Assembly: GCA_949287785.1 (NCBI GenBank)
Contig: CASEHR010000139.1
Coordinates: forward strand, 1-10,284
Reading direction: 5' to 3'
DNA from: an uncultured Bacillota bacterium
GTDB taxonomy: Bacteria > Bacillota_I > Bacilli_A > Erysipelotrichales > Erysipelotrichaceae
DNA: 10,284 nucleotides
This document shows positions 1 through 7,457 of this stretch, one piece after another. Position numbers and translations under genes: made by a program. Numbering within the stretch: the first letter of the stretch is position 1; each line of letters starts with the position of its first letter. The notes beneath the pieces are model-generated. The model did no database searches. It had not been told where the DNA came from and was given only the letters and a program-made list of their open reading frames with translations.

Positions 1-456
1 CAACTGCTCAAGTGTATAGTTTTTACAAGAGAAGCCTAGTTTCTCATAGAAAGCCAGTGCTTCTTTGTTGAAAGTCCATACCATCAGTTCTATACGATCG
101 ATACCTTCAGCCTTCGCTTTTTCTTTCAAAGCTATGATCAGCTCACGACCAATACCATTCCGTCGTCTTTTCTCTTCAACAAACAGATCACTGATATGAT
201 AACCTCTGATCGGTTTAAGAAGGGTATTCCGGTATTCAAATAAAGATGCGCAGATATAGCCGACCACTTCATCTTCTTCATATACCAGGATGATAAATCG
301 TTCATCATTCAATCGGGAATGATACATATCATAAGGCAGTGGATCGCCCTCATCGAAGATATCAGGTCTTCTTTCCCGATGTATCTTCAATAATTCTTCT
401 TCAAAGTGTTTGATGGCATCGTAGTCATCTAATGTTGCTTTTCTGATCATATTCAT
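1..456 (-). CDS. GNAT-family N-acetyltransferase, partial (3' end outside window)
   Basis: The reading frame runs 152 codons from ATG at 456 to the window edge without a stop, close to the usual GNAT length of 150-170, so only a few residues are probably missing. What identifies it is an acetyl-CoA-binding motif A, RRNGIG, at residues 98-103 (the R/Q-x-x-G-x-G/A pattern), preceded by a hydrophobic strand (HISDLFV, 87-93), and a motif B-like FYEKLGF at 136-142. GNAT proteins transfer acetyl from acetyl-CoA to an amine; the substrate cannot be read from the sequence. No signal peptide or membrane segment is seen, so it is cytoplasmic. The gene begins 8 nt after the gyrA stop. No Shine-Dalgarno stands at normal distance; the nearest GGAGG runs lie inside the end of gyrA and can pair with the sequence just before the ATG, suggesting translation coupled to gyrA. 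A second in-frame ATG at 450 (MIRKATL) is an equally likely start. The family is certain; the specific role is unknown. Confidence 0.88.
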   Translation of the reverse strand, partial: MNMIRKATLDDYDAIKHFEEELLKIHRERRPDIFDEGDPLPYDMYHSRLNDERFIILVYEEDEVVGYICASLFEYRNTLLKPIRGYHISDLFVEEKRRRNGIGRELIIALKEKAKAEGIDRIELMVWTFNKEALAFYEKLGFSCKNYTLEQL

Positions 457-457
457 A

Positions 458-478
458 AGGAGGCTTATTCAGCCTCCT
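458..478 (-). promoter_or_regulatory. Hairpin at the gyrA/GNAT junction, possible translational coupling element
   Basis: A perfect 8-bp inverted repeat (458-465 with 471-478, 5-nt loop) sits across the end of gyrA. In the message it reads AGGAGGCU-GAAUA-AGCCUCCU. It pairs a Shine-Dalgarno-like AGGAGG inside the last gyrA codons with a CCUCCU just before the GNAT ATG. The gyrA stop codon lies partly in the loop. No U tract follows, so it is not a good terminator. A plausible role, inferred only, is that ribosomes finishing gyrA melt the hairpin and free the site for re-initiation on the GNAT gene. Confidence 0.5.
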
Positions 479-2948
479 CCTCCACTTTATCTATAATCGT
501 TACTTCACTGACGATCGTTCCGGCTTGCGGTTTGATCATACGAACACCTTTGGTGTTACGCGACAGAACTGAAACATCATTGAGACTGATCCTGATGATG
601 ATACCATCATTAGTCATGATCATGCAGTCTTCATCACCATGGACAGCCTTCAGACTGACCAGATCGCCGATCGTATCGGAGAGATTGATCGTCTTTACAC
701 CTTTAGTACCGCGGTTAGTCAGACGATAATCTTCGATATGTGACTTTTTACCATAACCATGCGATGATACGACCAAGATATACTCTCCATCTTTATCCGT
801 ACAAGCGCCGATGATCTCACTGCCGTCGGTATTCATCGCCTTAACACCGCTGGCAGTCCTTCCCATAGGACGGACATCATCTTCTTTAAAACGGACAGCT
901 TTGCCGTTTGATGCGCCGATAATGATCTCATTATGGCCATCAGTCAATAAAACGGATACAAGTTCATCATCTTCTTTAAGGTTGATGGCGATCTTGCCGT
1001 TCTGGCGGATATTCTTGAATTCCTCCAGGGAAACCCGTTTACACAATCCTTCCCTGGTGACAAAGAAGAGGAATTTTGTGTCATCGACGTCATCTTTATG
1101 AATATTGATAAAGGCTTTGACTTTTTCATCTTTTTCAATATTCAAAAGATTGATGACTGGTAGACCTTTGGCATTCCGCGATGCTTCAGGAATACGATAT
1201 CCTTTGGTACGATAAACCTTACCTTTATTAGTAAAGAACAACAGATCATCGTGAGTCGACATCGTGATGTTTAGATAAGCAATATCATCATCATTCAATC
1301 CCATTCCTTTGATACCACGTCCGCCACGATTTTGTGTACGGTAGGTATCGATCGGCAGACGCTTGATATAGCCGTTATTAGTCATGGAGATGATGATATC
1401 TTCTACCGGGATAAGGTCTTCATCTTCGACATCGACATCGCCATCGATGATCTCTGTCATCCTTCTATCCCCGTATTTATCTCTGATCTCGATGAGTTCG
1501 GTTTTAATGATGTTCAGAACCCGGCTGTGATTAGCTAAGATATCCTTATAATCATTGATCGCTAACAGGAGCTGATTGAGTTCATCGATTATCTTATCGC
1601 GTTCAAGACCGGTCAGTCTTCTGAGCTGCATCTCCAATATCGCTTTTGACTGGACTTCATCAAGACCGAAACGATCCATCAAATTGTGCATTGCATCGGC
1701 ATTGTCTTTCGATGTCTTGATCGTATTGATGATCTCATCAATATTATCGATGGCGATCTTCAATCCTTCCAGGATATGAGCGCGTTCCTGTGCTTTTTTA
1801 AGATCGTATCGTGTCCTTCTTTCGATCACTTCGATCTCGTGATCTATATACTCGCTGATCAGACCTTTAAGACCTAGCAGGACCGGCTTGTTTTTGACAA
1901 GCACGACGTTGTTGACGTTGAAAGATGACTGGAGCGGTGTCAATCGATAAAGCTGATTGATCAAGACATCGACCTGAACATCTTTTTTGACACCGATGAC
2001 GATCTTTATCCCATCTTTGTTTGATTCGTCCGACAGATGAGCGATACCTTCGATCTGTTTATCCTTGACAAGTTCAGCGATCTTCTGGACCAGACTGGCC
2101 TTGTTGATCTGATAAGGTATTTCTTTGACGATCAGCGTCTTGCGGCCGTCTTTGTGTTCATTTATCTCGATCTTCGAACGGCAGATGATCGTACCGCGAC
2201 CCGTCTCATAAGCCTTTCTTATTCCGGAGCGACCGACGATATAAGCGCCGGTAGGAAAATCCGGACCGCTGATATAGTTGCTGATAAGATCATCGACCGT
2301 GATATCAGGATCATCGATCATTGCGATCGTCGCATTGATCGCTTCTTTTAAGTTGTGTGGCGGCATATTGGTAGCCATACCGACAGCGATACCCATCGAA
2401 CCATTGACCAAAAGATTAGGGAATTTACTCGGTAAGACGTCTGGTTCCTTCTCTTCAGCATCGTAGTTGTCACTGAAGTCGACAGTATCTTTTTGAATAT
2501 CACGCAATAATTCAGCGGCGATCTTGCTCATGCGGGCTTCGGTATAACGCATCGCTGCCGCTTCATCACCATCGAGTGAACCGAAATTACCATGACCATC
2601 GACCAACGGATAACGATATGAGAAAGTCTGAGCCATTCTGACCATCGACTCATAGACCGCTGAATCACCATGTGGGTGGAAACGACCTAAGACGTCACCG
2701 ACGATACGGGCAGACTTTTTATGTGGTTTATCACTGGTTATACCGAGGTCGAACATATCATAAAGGATACGGCGATGAACTGGTTTCAGACCATCACGGA
2801 CATCCGGAAGAGCTCTGGCAACAATGACGGACATCGAATAGTCAAGGAAATCCTTACGGATCTCTTTGGCAATGCTCACCTCTTCGATCTTGCCGTGATT
2901 GAAGTTCTCAACATAACTGTTATCATCTGTATAGTTGTTATCTGTCAT
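465..2948 (-). CDS. gyrA: DNA gyrase subunit A
   Basis: This is the DNA-cleaving and strand-passing subunit of the GyrA2GyrB2 type II topoisomerase that introduces negative supercoils using ATP. At 827 residues it has the normal length. The N-terminal breakage-reunion domain carries the quinolone-binding helix GDSAVYES (residues 94-101), with Ser96 and Glu100 at the positions equal to E. coli Ser83 and Asp87, i.e. the usual susceptible Gram-positive pattern. The catalytic Tyr135 lies in RYTEARMS. A GyrA-box, QNRGGRG, at about 539-545 begins the C-terminal beta-pinwheel domain and separates it from topoisomerase IV ParC, which lacks a canonical box. The tail is acidic (EEEAE). It starts 8 nt after the gyrB stop. 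Its Shine-Dalgarno is an atypical AGGGGG that overlaps the gyrB TAG. It is very probably cotranscribed with gyrB and made in step with it. Confidence 0.98.
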   Translation of the reverse strand: MTDNNYTDDNSYVENFNHGKIEEVSIAKEIRKDFLDYSMSVIVARALPDVRDGLKPVHRRILYDMFDLGITSDKPHKKSARIVGDVLGRFHPHGDSAVYESMVRMAQTFSYRYPLVDGHGNFGSLDGDEAAAMRYTEARMSKIAAELLRDIQKDTVDFSDNYDAEEKEPDVLPSKFPNLLVNGSMGIAVGMATNMPPHNLKEAINATIAMIDDPDITVDDLISNYISGPDFPTGAYIVGRSGIRKAYETGRGTIICRSKIEINEHKDGRKTLIVKEIPYQINKASLVQKIAELVKDKQIEGIAHLSDESNKDGIKIVIGVKKDVQVDVLINQLYRLTPLQSSFNVNNVVLVKNKPVLLGLKGLISEYIDHEIEVIERRTRYDLKKAQERAHILEGLKIAIDNIDEIINTIKTSKDNADAMHNLMDRFGLDEVQSKAILEMQLRRLTGLERDKIIDELNQLLLAINDYKDILANHSRVLNIIKTELIEIRDKYGDRRMTEIIDGDVDVEDEDLIPVEDIIISMTNNGYIKRLPIDTYRTQNRGGRGIKGMGLNDDDIAYLNITMSTHDDLLFFTNKGKVYRTKGYRIPEASRNAKGLPVINLLNIEKDEKVKAFINIHKDDVDDTKFLFFVTREGLCKRVSLEEFKNIRQNGKIAINLKEDDELVSVLLTDGHNEIIIGASNGKAVRFKEDDVRPMGRTASGVKAMNTDGSEIIGACTDKDGEYILVVSSHGYGKKSHIEDYRLTNRGTKGVKTINLSDTIGDLVSLKAVHGDEDCMIMTNDGIIIRISLNDVSVLSRNTKGVRMIKPQAGTIVSEVTIIDKVEEEAE

Positions 2949-2956
2949 TGGACCCC

Positions 2957-4885
2957 CTAGATATCTAATGTTGCAAAGTGAGCATTTTCAATGATGAAAT
3001 TGCGTCTCGGTTCTACTTCTTCACCCATCAGCATGCTGAAGGCTTCATCAGCTTCCATCGCATCTTCGATCGTAACTCTTTTCAACGTTCTGACTTTCGG
3101 ATCGAGTGTCGTTTCCCAAAGCTGCTCCGGATCCATCTCACCGAGACCTTTGTATCGCTGGATCTTAAAGTTAGCGACAAATTCCTTTTTATACTCTTCA
3201 CATTCTTCATCCGAATATGCATAGCGGACAGCATTGCCTTTTTGGATCTTGAATAGTGGTGGCATCGCTATATAGACATAACCACCCTCGATGACCGGCT
3301 TGAGGAATCGGAATAAGAAGGTCAGCATCAATGTGCAGATATGTGCACCATCGACATCAGCATCAGTCATAATGACGATCTTGTGATAACGTAACTTATT
3401 GACATCCACATCATCACCGACACCACAACCAAACGCAGTGATCATCGATCTTATTTCAGCATTATCAAAGATACGATCGATGCGGGCTTTCTCAACATTC
3501 AAGATCTTACCTCTTAAAGGCAGAACAGCCTGGAAAGTCGAGTTCCTGCCCATCTTGGCACTACCGCCGGCTGAGTTACCCTCAACGATATAGATCTCTG
3601 AGATCGTTGGATCTTTTGATGAACAATCAGCTAATTTCCCTGGCAATGATGATCCGACATCAAGCGGATCTTTACGTGTCGCTTCCCGGGCTTTGCGGGC
3701 AGCGATACGAGCCTTTGAAGCCAGTTGCGCCTTCTCGATGATCTGCTTGGCTTCTTGCGGATGTTCAAGCAAGAATCTTTCGATACCTTCACCAAGAATA
3801 TTGGAAACGACCTTTCTGACTTCACTGTTGCCGAGTTTTCCTTTTGTCTGTCCTTCGTATTGTGGATTGGGATGTTTGATCGAGATGACCGCTGTAAGAC
3901 CTTCTTTGAGATCGTCAGTCTGGAAATTCTCATCATTTTCCTTTAAGAACCGGTTGTCTTTGGCATATTTATTGATCACCCGGTTGAGTGCCAGCCGGAA
4001 TCCTTCTTCGTGTGTACCACCCTCAACGGTGTTGATGTTGTTGCAGAAGGAATAGATATTCGCAACATACGAATCATTGTATTGCATCGCCACTTCAACA
4101 GCTATATTGGTATCGTTATCGATCTCATCGACATAGATCATATCCTGATGCAAGACGTTCTTATTGCGGTTTAAAAAATGGACATACTCTTTAAGACCGC
4201 CGGTATATAAGAAAGTGTGTTCTTTCTTCTCACTGTTTTTATCTTCGAAGGTATAGATGATCTTGATCCCTTTATTCAAAAAGGCCAGCTGCCGAAAACG
4301 CTCGTACAAAGTCTGATAATCATAATCCGTTCCTTCTTTGAATATTTCTGGGTCAGCCTTGAAACGAACTTCCGATCCGGTCACATCGAGCGGACATTTA
4401 CCGATGATTTTAAGCGGTTCTTTCGTATGACCGCCATTTTCGAACCGTATATAATGGATCTCACCACCGAGATAGACCTTTACCTCCAGCCATTCACTCA
4501 AGGCATTGACAACCGAGGCACCGACACCATGCAGACCGCCAGAAACTTTATAAGCACCACCACCGAATTTACCACCGGCATGCAATACCGTAAAGATCGT
4601 CTCCACTGTCGAGACACCGGTCTTTTCGTGGATGCCGACCGGCATACCACGACCATCATCACGAACGGTCACAATGCCTTCTTTATCGACATCGACATTG
4701 ATCGTCGTAGCATAGCCAGCTAGGGCTTCGTCGATCGAGTTATCAACGATCTCCCATACCAGATGATGCAGACCTTTTTCTGATGTCGAACCGATATACA
4801 TACCCGGCCTTACTCTTACGGCTTCAAGACCTTCTAAGACCTGGATATCCGCATCGGTGTAATGTGTATTTTTATCATTGACCAT
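2957..4885 (-). CDS. gyrB: DNA gyrase subunit B
   Basis: This is the ATPase subunit of DNA gyrase. It has a GHKL ATP-binding domain (WEIVDNSIDEA, with catalytic Glu45 and Mg-binding Asn49 in the numbering from the 4885 start; DDGRGMP near 76-82; GGLHGVG near 116-122), a transducer domain, a TOPRIM domain (EGNSAGGSAK at about 435-444 and DADVDG at 508-513) and a C-terminal segment with the family RYKGLGEM motif near 577-584. At 642 residues it is the usual Gram-positive length, without the E. coli insert. I chose ATG 4885 because AGGAGG at 4893-4898 stands 7 nt from it. An in-frame ATG at 4891 would be only 1 nt from that site. The gene overlaps the end of recF by 11 nt, which suggests translational coupling. 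One oddity: the TOPRIM motif reads EGN where most GyrB proteins have EGD. Confidence 0.97.
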   Translation of the reverse strand: MVNDKNTHYTDADIQVLEGLEAVRVRPGMYIGSTSEKGLHHLVWEIVDNSIDEALAGYATTINVDVDKEGIVTVRDDGRGMPVGIHEKTGVSTVETIFTVLHAGGKFGGGAYKVSGGLHGVGASVVNALSEWLEVKVYLGGEIHYIRFENGGHTKEPLKIIGKCPLDVTGSEVRFKADPEIFKEGTDYDYQTLYERFRQLAFLNKGIKIIYTFEDKNSEKKEHTFLYTGGLKEYVHFLNRNKNVLHQDMIYVDEIDNDTNIAVEVAMQYNDSYVANIYSFCNNINTVEGGTHEEGFRLALNRVINKYAKDNRFLKENDENFQTDDLKEGLTAVISIKHPNPQYEGQTKGKLGNSEVRKVVSNILGEGIERFLLEHPQEAKQIIEKAQLASKARIAARKAREATRKDPLDVGSSLPGKLADCSSKDPTISEIYIVEGNSAGGSAKMGRNSTFQAVLPLRGKILNVEKARIDRIFDNAEIRSMITAFGCGVGDDVDVNKLRYHKIVIMTDADVDGAHICTLMLTFLFRFLKPVIEGGYVYIAMPPLFKIQKGNAVRYAYSDEECEEYKKEFVANFKIQRYKGLGEMDPEQLWETTLDPKVRTLKRVTIEDAMEADEAFSMLMGEEVEPRRNFIIENAHFATLDI

Positions 4886-5939
4886 TCTCATTCCTCCTTT
4901 TTTCCAACTTGAACAAACGATAATCTTCTTTTATCTCAATATTCTTGATATCGGTGGCTGTGATGATCGTTTGGATATCATCCGGCAATATCGTCAATAA
5001 GCGACGCTTGTTGTCGATATCAAGTTCAGACAAGATGTCATCCAGAAGCAACACCGGTCTCTGTTTCACTCTTTCGACGATATAATCAACGATACCAAGC
5101 TTAAAGCTCAACATCAGCAGACGCTTCTGACCTTGCGAAGCATAGTTCACAACTTCTGAATCATTGAAATAGAAAACAAAGTCTTCTTTATGCGGACCGA
5201 TGACTGTGTAATGGTAAAAGAGATCACGGCGATGATTATCTTCGATCATCTTTTTGATACTCTCCCTATCCGCTTCAGTGCATTTTTTATAATCGATCCG
5301 GATCTTTTCTCTATGACCGCTGAGTTTAGTGTAATATTCATTGATATTCCGGTTCAGATGATCGATCAGGTTCGATCTTTCCCTTATGATCACTGAAATC
5401 GGATCGATCATTCTTTCTTGTAAAGTGTTGAGATAGATCTCATCGATCACTTGCTCTTTCAAAAGAGCGTTCTTATCTTTGATGAGTTTATTGTAGGTTA
5501 GGACTGCATCGAGATATTCCTTCGATATTTTGCTCAACTCAAGATCGATCGTCTTTCGCCGGTAACGTGGTCCGTCGGAAAACAATTCCAGATCATCGGG
5601 TTTGAATAAGACGGCATTGATATGGCCGATGAAATCACTGGCTTTGCGGATATTGGTATTATCGATAAATAAGCTTTTGCCGTTTTTGGTGATGATCACC
5701 TTATAATCATGGCCATCAGCACTGATGATGACTCTGGCGCTCTCTTCACCTTTCAAGATCATCTCGCTGTCATCGCTTGCCCTGAAAGATCGGGTGTTGG
5801 TTATAAGGCTGATGCTTTCCAATATGTTGGTTTTGCCGGTTCCGTTATTACCGATGATAATATTCCTGGAAGGGTATAATTTAAGATTGGTCCTTTTGTA
5901 GTTTCGAAAATTAGTCAGGTCGATACTATCTATCTTCAT
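4875..5939 (-). CDS. recF: DNA replication and repair protein RecF
   Basis: RecF is an SMC-like ATPase that binds gapped DNA with RecO and RecR and helps load RecA during daughter-strand gap repair. The start MKIDSIDLTNFRNY matches the family N-terminus. A Walker A GNNGTGKT lies at about residues 30-37, an ABC-type signature SQGQKR near 268-273, and a Walker B/D-loop LLLDDILSELD near 297-307. Its 354 residues fit the family. An in-frame ATG four codons earlier (5951) exists, but ATG 5939 has GAGG placed 6 nt upstream and gives the canonical N-terminus, so I prefer it. The gene overlaps the S4-domain gene by 14 nt and gyrB by 11 nt. Its last codons (AGG AGG AAT) double as the Shine-Dalgarno of gyrB, so the two are tied at the translational level. 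Confidence 0.96.
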   Translation of the reverse strand: MKIDSIDLTNFRNYKRTNLKLYPSRNIIIGNNGTGKTNILESISLITNTRSFRASDDSEMILKGEESARVIISADGHDYKVIITKNGKSLFIDNTNIRKASDFIGHINAVLFKPDDLELFSDGPRYRRKTIDLELSKISKEYLDAVLTYNKLIKDKNALLKEQVIDEIYLNTLQERMIDPISVIIRERSNLIDHLNRNINEYYTKLSGHREKIRIDYKKCTEADRESIKKMIEDNHRRDLFYHYTVIGPHKEDFVFYFNDSEVVNYASQGQKRLLMLSFKLGIVDYIVERVKQRPVLLLDDILSELDIDNKRRLLTILPDDIQTIITATDIKNIEIKEDYRLFKLEKRRNENGQ

Positions 5940-6150
5940 CGACGACCTCATATCCCTGATCAGCTACTTCGACAATATCACCAGGATATAATTTTTTCCC
6001 TCTTCTCATCTCTCTTTCACCATTTAAAAAGACATCATTTTCCATCAAAAACCATTTAGCTTCACCACCGGTGGAAATGACATCGACTGCCTTGAGCAAT
6101 TGACTAAGAGTGATATAACTTCCTTTGATAACGACTTTTTCTCTTTCCAT
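5926..6150 (-). CDS. yaaA: S4-domain RNA-binding protein, YaaA/RlbA-type
   Basis: This small 74-residue protein consists almost wholly of an S4 RNA-binding fold: ITLSQLLKAVDVISTGGEAKWFL (about residues 13-35), then FLNGE and RRGKKLYPGDIVEV (about 41-62). It matches the YaaA-type protein encoded between dnaN and recF in Bacillus and relatives. The family has been linked to ribosome assembly, but the exact role is not settled. Alignment of the ITL-Q segment with the Bacillus protein places the start at this ATG. No Shine-Dalgarno precedes it; the predicted transcript start is only about 9 nt upstream, so it may be translated in a near-leaderless manner. It opens the S4-recF-gyrB-gyrA transcription unit and overlaps recF by 14 nt. 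Confidence 0.9.
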   Translation of the reverse strand: MEREKVVIKGSYITLSQLLKAVDVISTGGEAKWFLMENDVFLNGEREMRRGKKLYPGDIVEVADQGYEVVDEDR

Positions 6151-6165
6151 AATATTACCGAAAAT

Positions 6166-6174
6166 ATTATACCA
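6166..6174 (-). promoter_or_regulatory. Extended -10 promoter for the S4-recF-gyrB-gyrA unit
   Basis: On the minus strand TGGTATAAT is a perfect extended -10 element (TGn plus TATAAT at 6171-6166). No -35 hexamer is recognisable at 16-18 bp, as expected for an extended -10 promoter. The predicted start is a G near 6159, which leaves about 9 untranslated nt before the S4 ATG at 6150. It lies immediately downstream of the second dnaN terminator hairpin. Confidence 0.65.
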
Positions 6175-6180
6175 TAAAAG

Positions 6181-6198
6181 CCGCTATTCTAATAGCGG
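6181..6198 (-). terminator. Second hairpin after dnaN, short U tract
   Basis: The arms CCGCTATT (6181-6188) and AATAGCGG (6191-6198) form a stem of at least 7 bp with a 4-nt loop. On the minus strand it is followed by CTTTTA. It is a plausible backup terminator for dnaN, weaker than the one before it because its U tract is only four long. It also fills the -35 region of the next promoter. Confidence 0.5.
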
Positions 6199-6220
6199 TA
6201 GTGGGATACTTATATAATAA

Positions 6221-6263
6221 AAGATCGCTCATTTTGCCTGAAAATGGGCATATAAGCGATCTT
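6221..6263 (-). terminator. Intrinsic terminator of dnaN
   Basis: A perfect 9-bp stem joins 6221-6229 (AAGATCGCT) to 6255-6263 (AGCGATCTT). An inner 6-bp stem (CATTTT with AAAATG, 6230-6235 with 6241-6246) extends it. On the minus strand the stem is followed by a U-rich run (UUAUUAUAU), and it begins 24 nt after the dnaN stop. No T run follows on the plus strand, so it acts on the dnaN message. Confidence 0.7.
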
Positions 6264-6287
6264 GTGTACTGATCTGGTGATTTATCT

Positions 6288-7403
6288 CTAGCTTCTGATA
6301 GGTGATATGAGCTGGATCAGTGATTCATCGTCTTTGCCATTCAAGACGATCGGTTTCAATTCACCACTGAAAGACAAGACAACGACATCGGTATCGATAG
6401 TCCTTAATGCATCATACAGATACTTCCCACTGCATGAGATCGTAAGAGTATCACCTTTAAAGGAAATGACATCGATCGTCTCATGTGATGATCCGATCTC
6501 TTGTGATATCGATGATATGTCGACATGATCACTATCGATGACCATCTTTACGACATTCTTTCCTTCCGACTTGATGAAGCTTGTCCTGTCGACCGCATCG
6601 AGCAGATCCCTACGATTTATCTCAAGGGTATATGAGAAGGCTGGTGGTATAAGCCTTGATACATCAGGATAGATATCATCGATGAGCCTGCCCCTTACGA
6701 TCGTATTATCGAAGATGAAAGAGACTTTTGTCGTATCGATCGCCATATCGAATTCAAGATTATCACTTAATATCGATGAGACACTCAAAAGGGTCCGTGC
6801 CGGGATCGTGATATCAAAATGAAGTTCTTTATCCAGGCTTATCTTTTTTGTTGCTAGTCTAAATGAATTGGTGGCGTTGCATGTAAGTGTATTGCCATTT
6901 GCCTTGAAATTGACTCCCATCAGTGCCGGTTTTGTCTCTTTATCGGAACAGGCGAATGTCGTCTGTCTGACGATCTTTTCAAAAGTCGATACGCTCATCT
7001 TATTTTTTTCGGTAACTATATCAAAATCGATCGTCAGGTAATCATTGGCTCTGATACCATTGATCTTAAATTCAGCATTGTGACCCGAGATCCTAATGAG
7101 TGTTCCATCGACCAGTTCAAATCTGACGGTCGGACTGTCCATTCTCTTGACGATCTCATTGACATAGCGGGCATCAAGCACAATGCTGCCCTCTTCATCG
7201 ATATCGAGTTTATTCTCTTCATCCTTCACATATAAGGTCTTCTGGATCGATATATCCGAATCAGAGCCGGTGAGTTCGATTTTATCACTGTATACATCGA
7301 ATTTTATTCCACTCAAAGCTGGAATCGGTGCTGTTGATGAAATAGCCTTAGAAACGGTTGTCAGAGCGTTGGCGAGAATAGAAGTAGAGATCTGAAATTC
7401 CAT
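6288..7403 (-). CDS. dnaN: DNA polymerase III beta subunit (sliding clamp)
   Basis: DnaN dimerises into a ring round DNA and tethers the replicative polymerase and other factors. The 371 residues match the family length (about 366-380) and give three repeated clamp domains of roughly 120 residues each. Recognisable pieces are the N-terminus MEFQISTSILANALTTVSKAISS, the segment ALSGIKFD at about 29-36, GVNFKANGNTLTCNATNSFRLA in domain 2 and the C-terminal IQLISPIRS in the place of the usual PMR/PVR ending. The start is firm: AGGAGG stands 7 nt before the ATG. It follows dnaA after a 149-nt gap full of DnaA boxes and ends at two probable terminators, so it is likely expressed from dnaA and perhaps its own promoter, which I cannot place. 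Confidence 0.97.
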   Translation of the reverse strand: MEFQISTSILANALTTVSKAISSTAPIPALSGIKFDVYSDKIELTGSDSDISIQKTLYVKDEENKLDIDEEGSIVLDARYVNEIVKRMDSPTVRFELVDGTLIRISGHNAEFKINGIRANDYLTIDFDIVTEKNKMSVSTFEKIVRQTTFACSDKETKPALMGVNFKANGNTLTCNATNSFRLATKKISLDKELHFDITIPARTLLSVSSILSDNLEFDMAIDTTKVSFIFDNTIVRGRLIDDIYPDVSRLIPPAFSYTLEINRRDLLDAVDRTSFIKSEGKNVVKMVIDSDHVDISSISQEIGSSHETIDVISFKGDTLTISCSGKYLYDALRTIDTDVVVLSFSGELKPIVLNGKDDESLIQLISPIRS

Positions 7404-7419
7404 GGTGGTTCCTCCTTTT

Positions 7420-7435
7420 TTACTCTATATAGTAA
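7420..7435. repeat. Near-perfect dyad just upstream of the dnaN ribosome binding site
   Basis: The plus strand reads TTACT-c-TATA-t-AGTAA, a 16-bp dyad with one mismatched pair, adjacent to the dnaN Shine-Dalgarno. It may be a protein site or simply AT-rich DNA near the unwinding region. Evidence is sequence symmetry only. Confidence 0.3.
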
Positions 7436-7457
7436 CTATTATCATTATTATTAGGGC
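7436..7457. other. Candidate unwinding element: trinucleotide tract plus GC cluster
   Basis: On the plus strand six consecutive triplets CTA TTA TCA TTA TTA TTA (7436-7453) abut a GGGC cluster (7454-7457), which abuts two DnaA boxes at 7458-7474. This order (boxes, GC cluster, triplet tract, then dnaN) is the layout of the basal unwinding system with DnaA-trios described in Bacillus subtilis. Five of six triplets fit the trio consensus 3'-[G/A]AT-5' when read on the minus strand. As I remember the Bacillus element, the polarity relative to the boxes is opposite here, so the call is tentative. Confidence 0.45.

Noticed and set aside
458..478. Hairpin after gyrA as an intrinsic terminator
   Set aside because: No U tract follows the stem on either strand (the flanking bases read UUAUGAAUAU on the message), and the GNAT start follows at once.
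4217..4723. A 168-codon open frame on the plus strand inside gyrB
   Set aside because: It is fully antisense to a well-conserved gyrB region, has no recognisable domain, and similar shadow frames occur throughout the gyr genes.
7404..7440. A separate dnaN promoter
   Set aside because: Several AT-rich -10-like hexamers (for example GATAAT on the minus strand) exist but none has a -35 at acceptable spacing, and the region is low in complexity.
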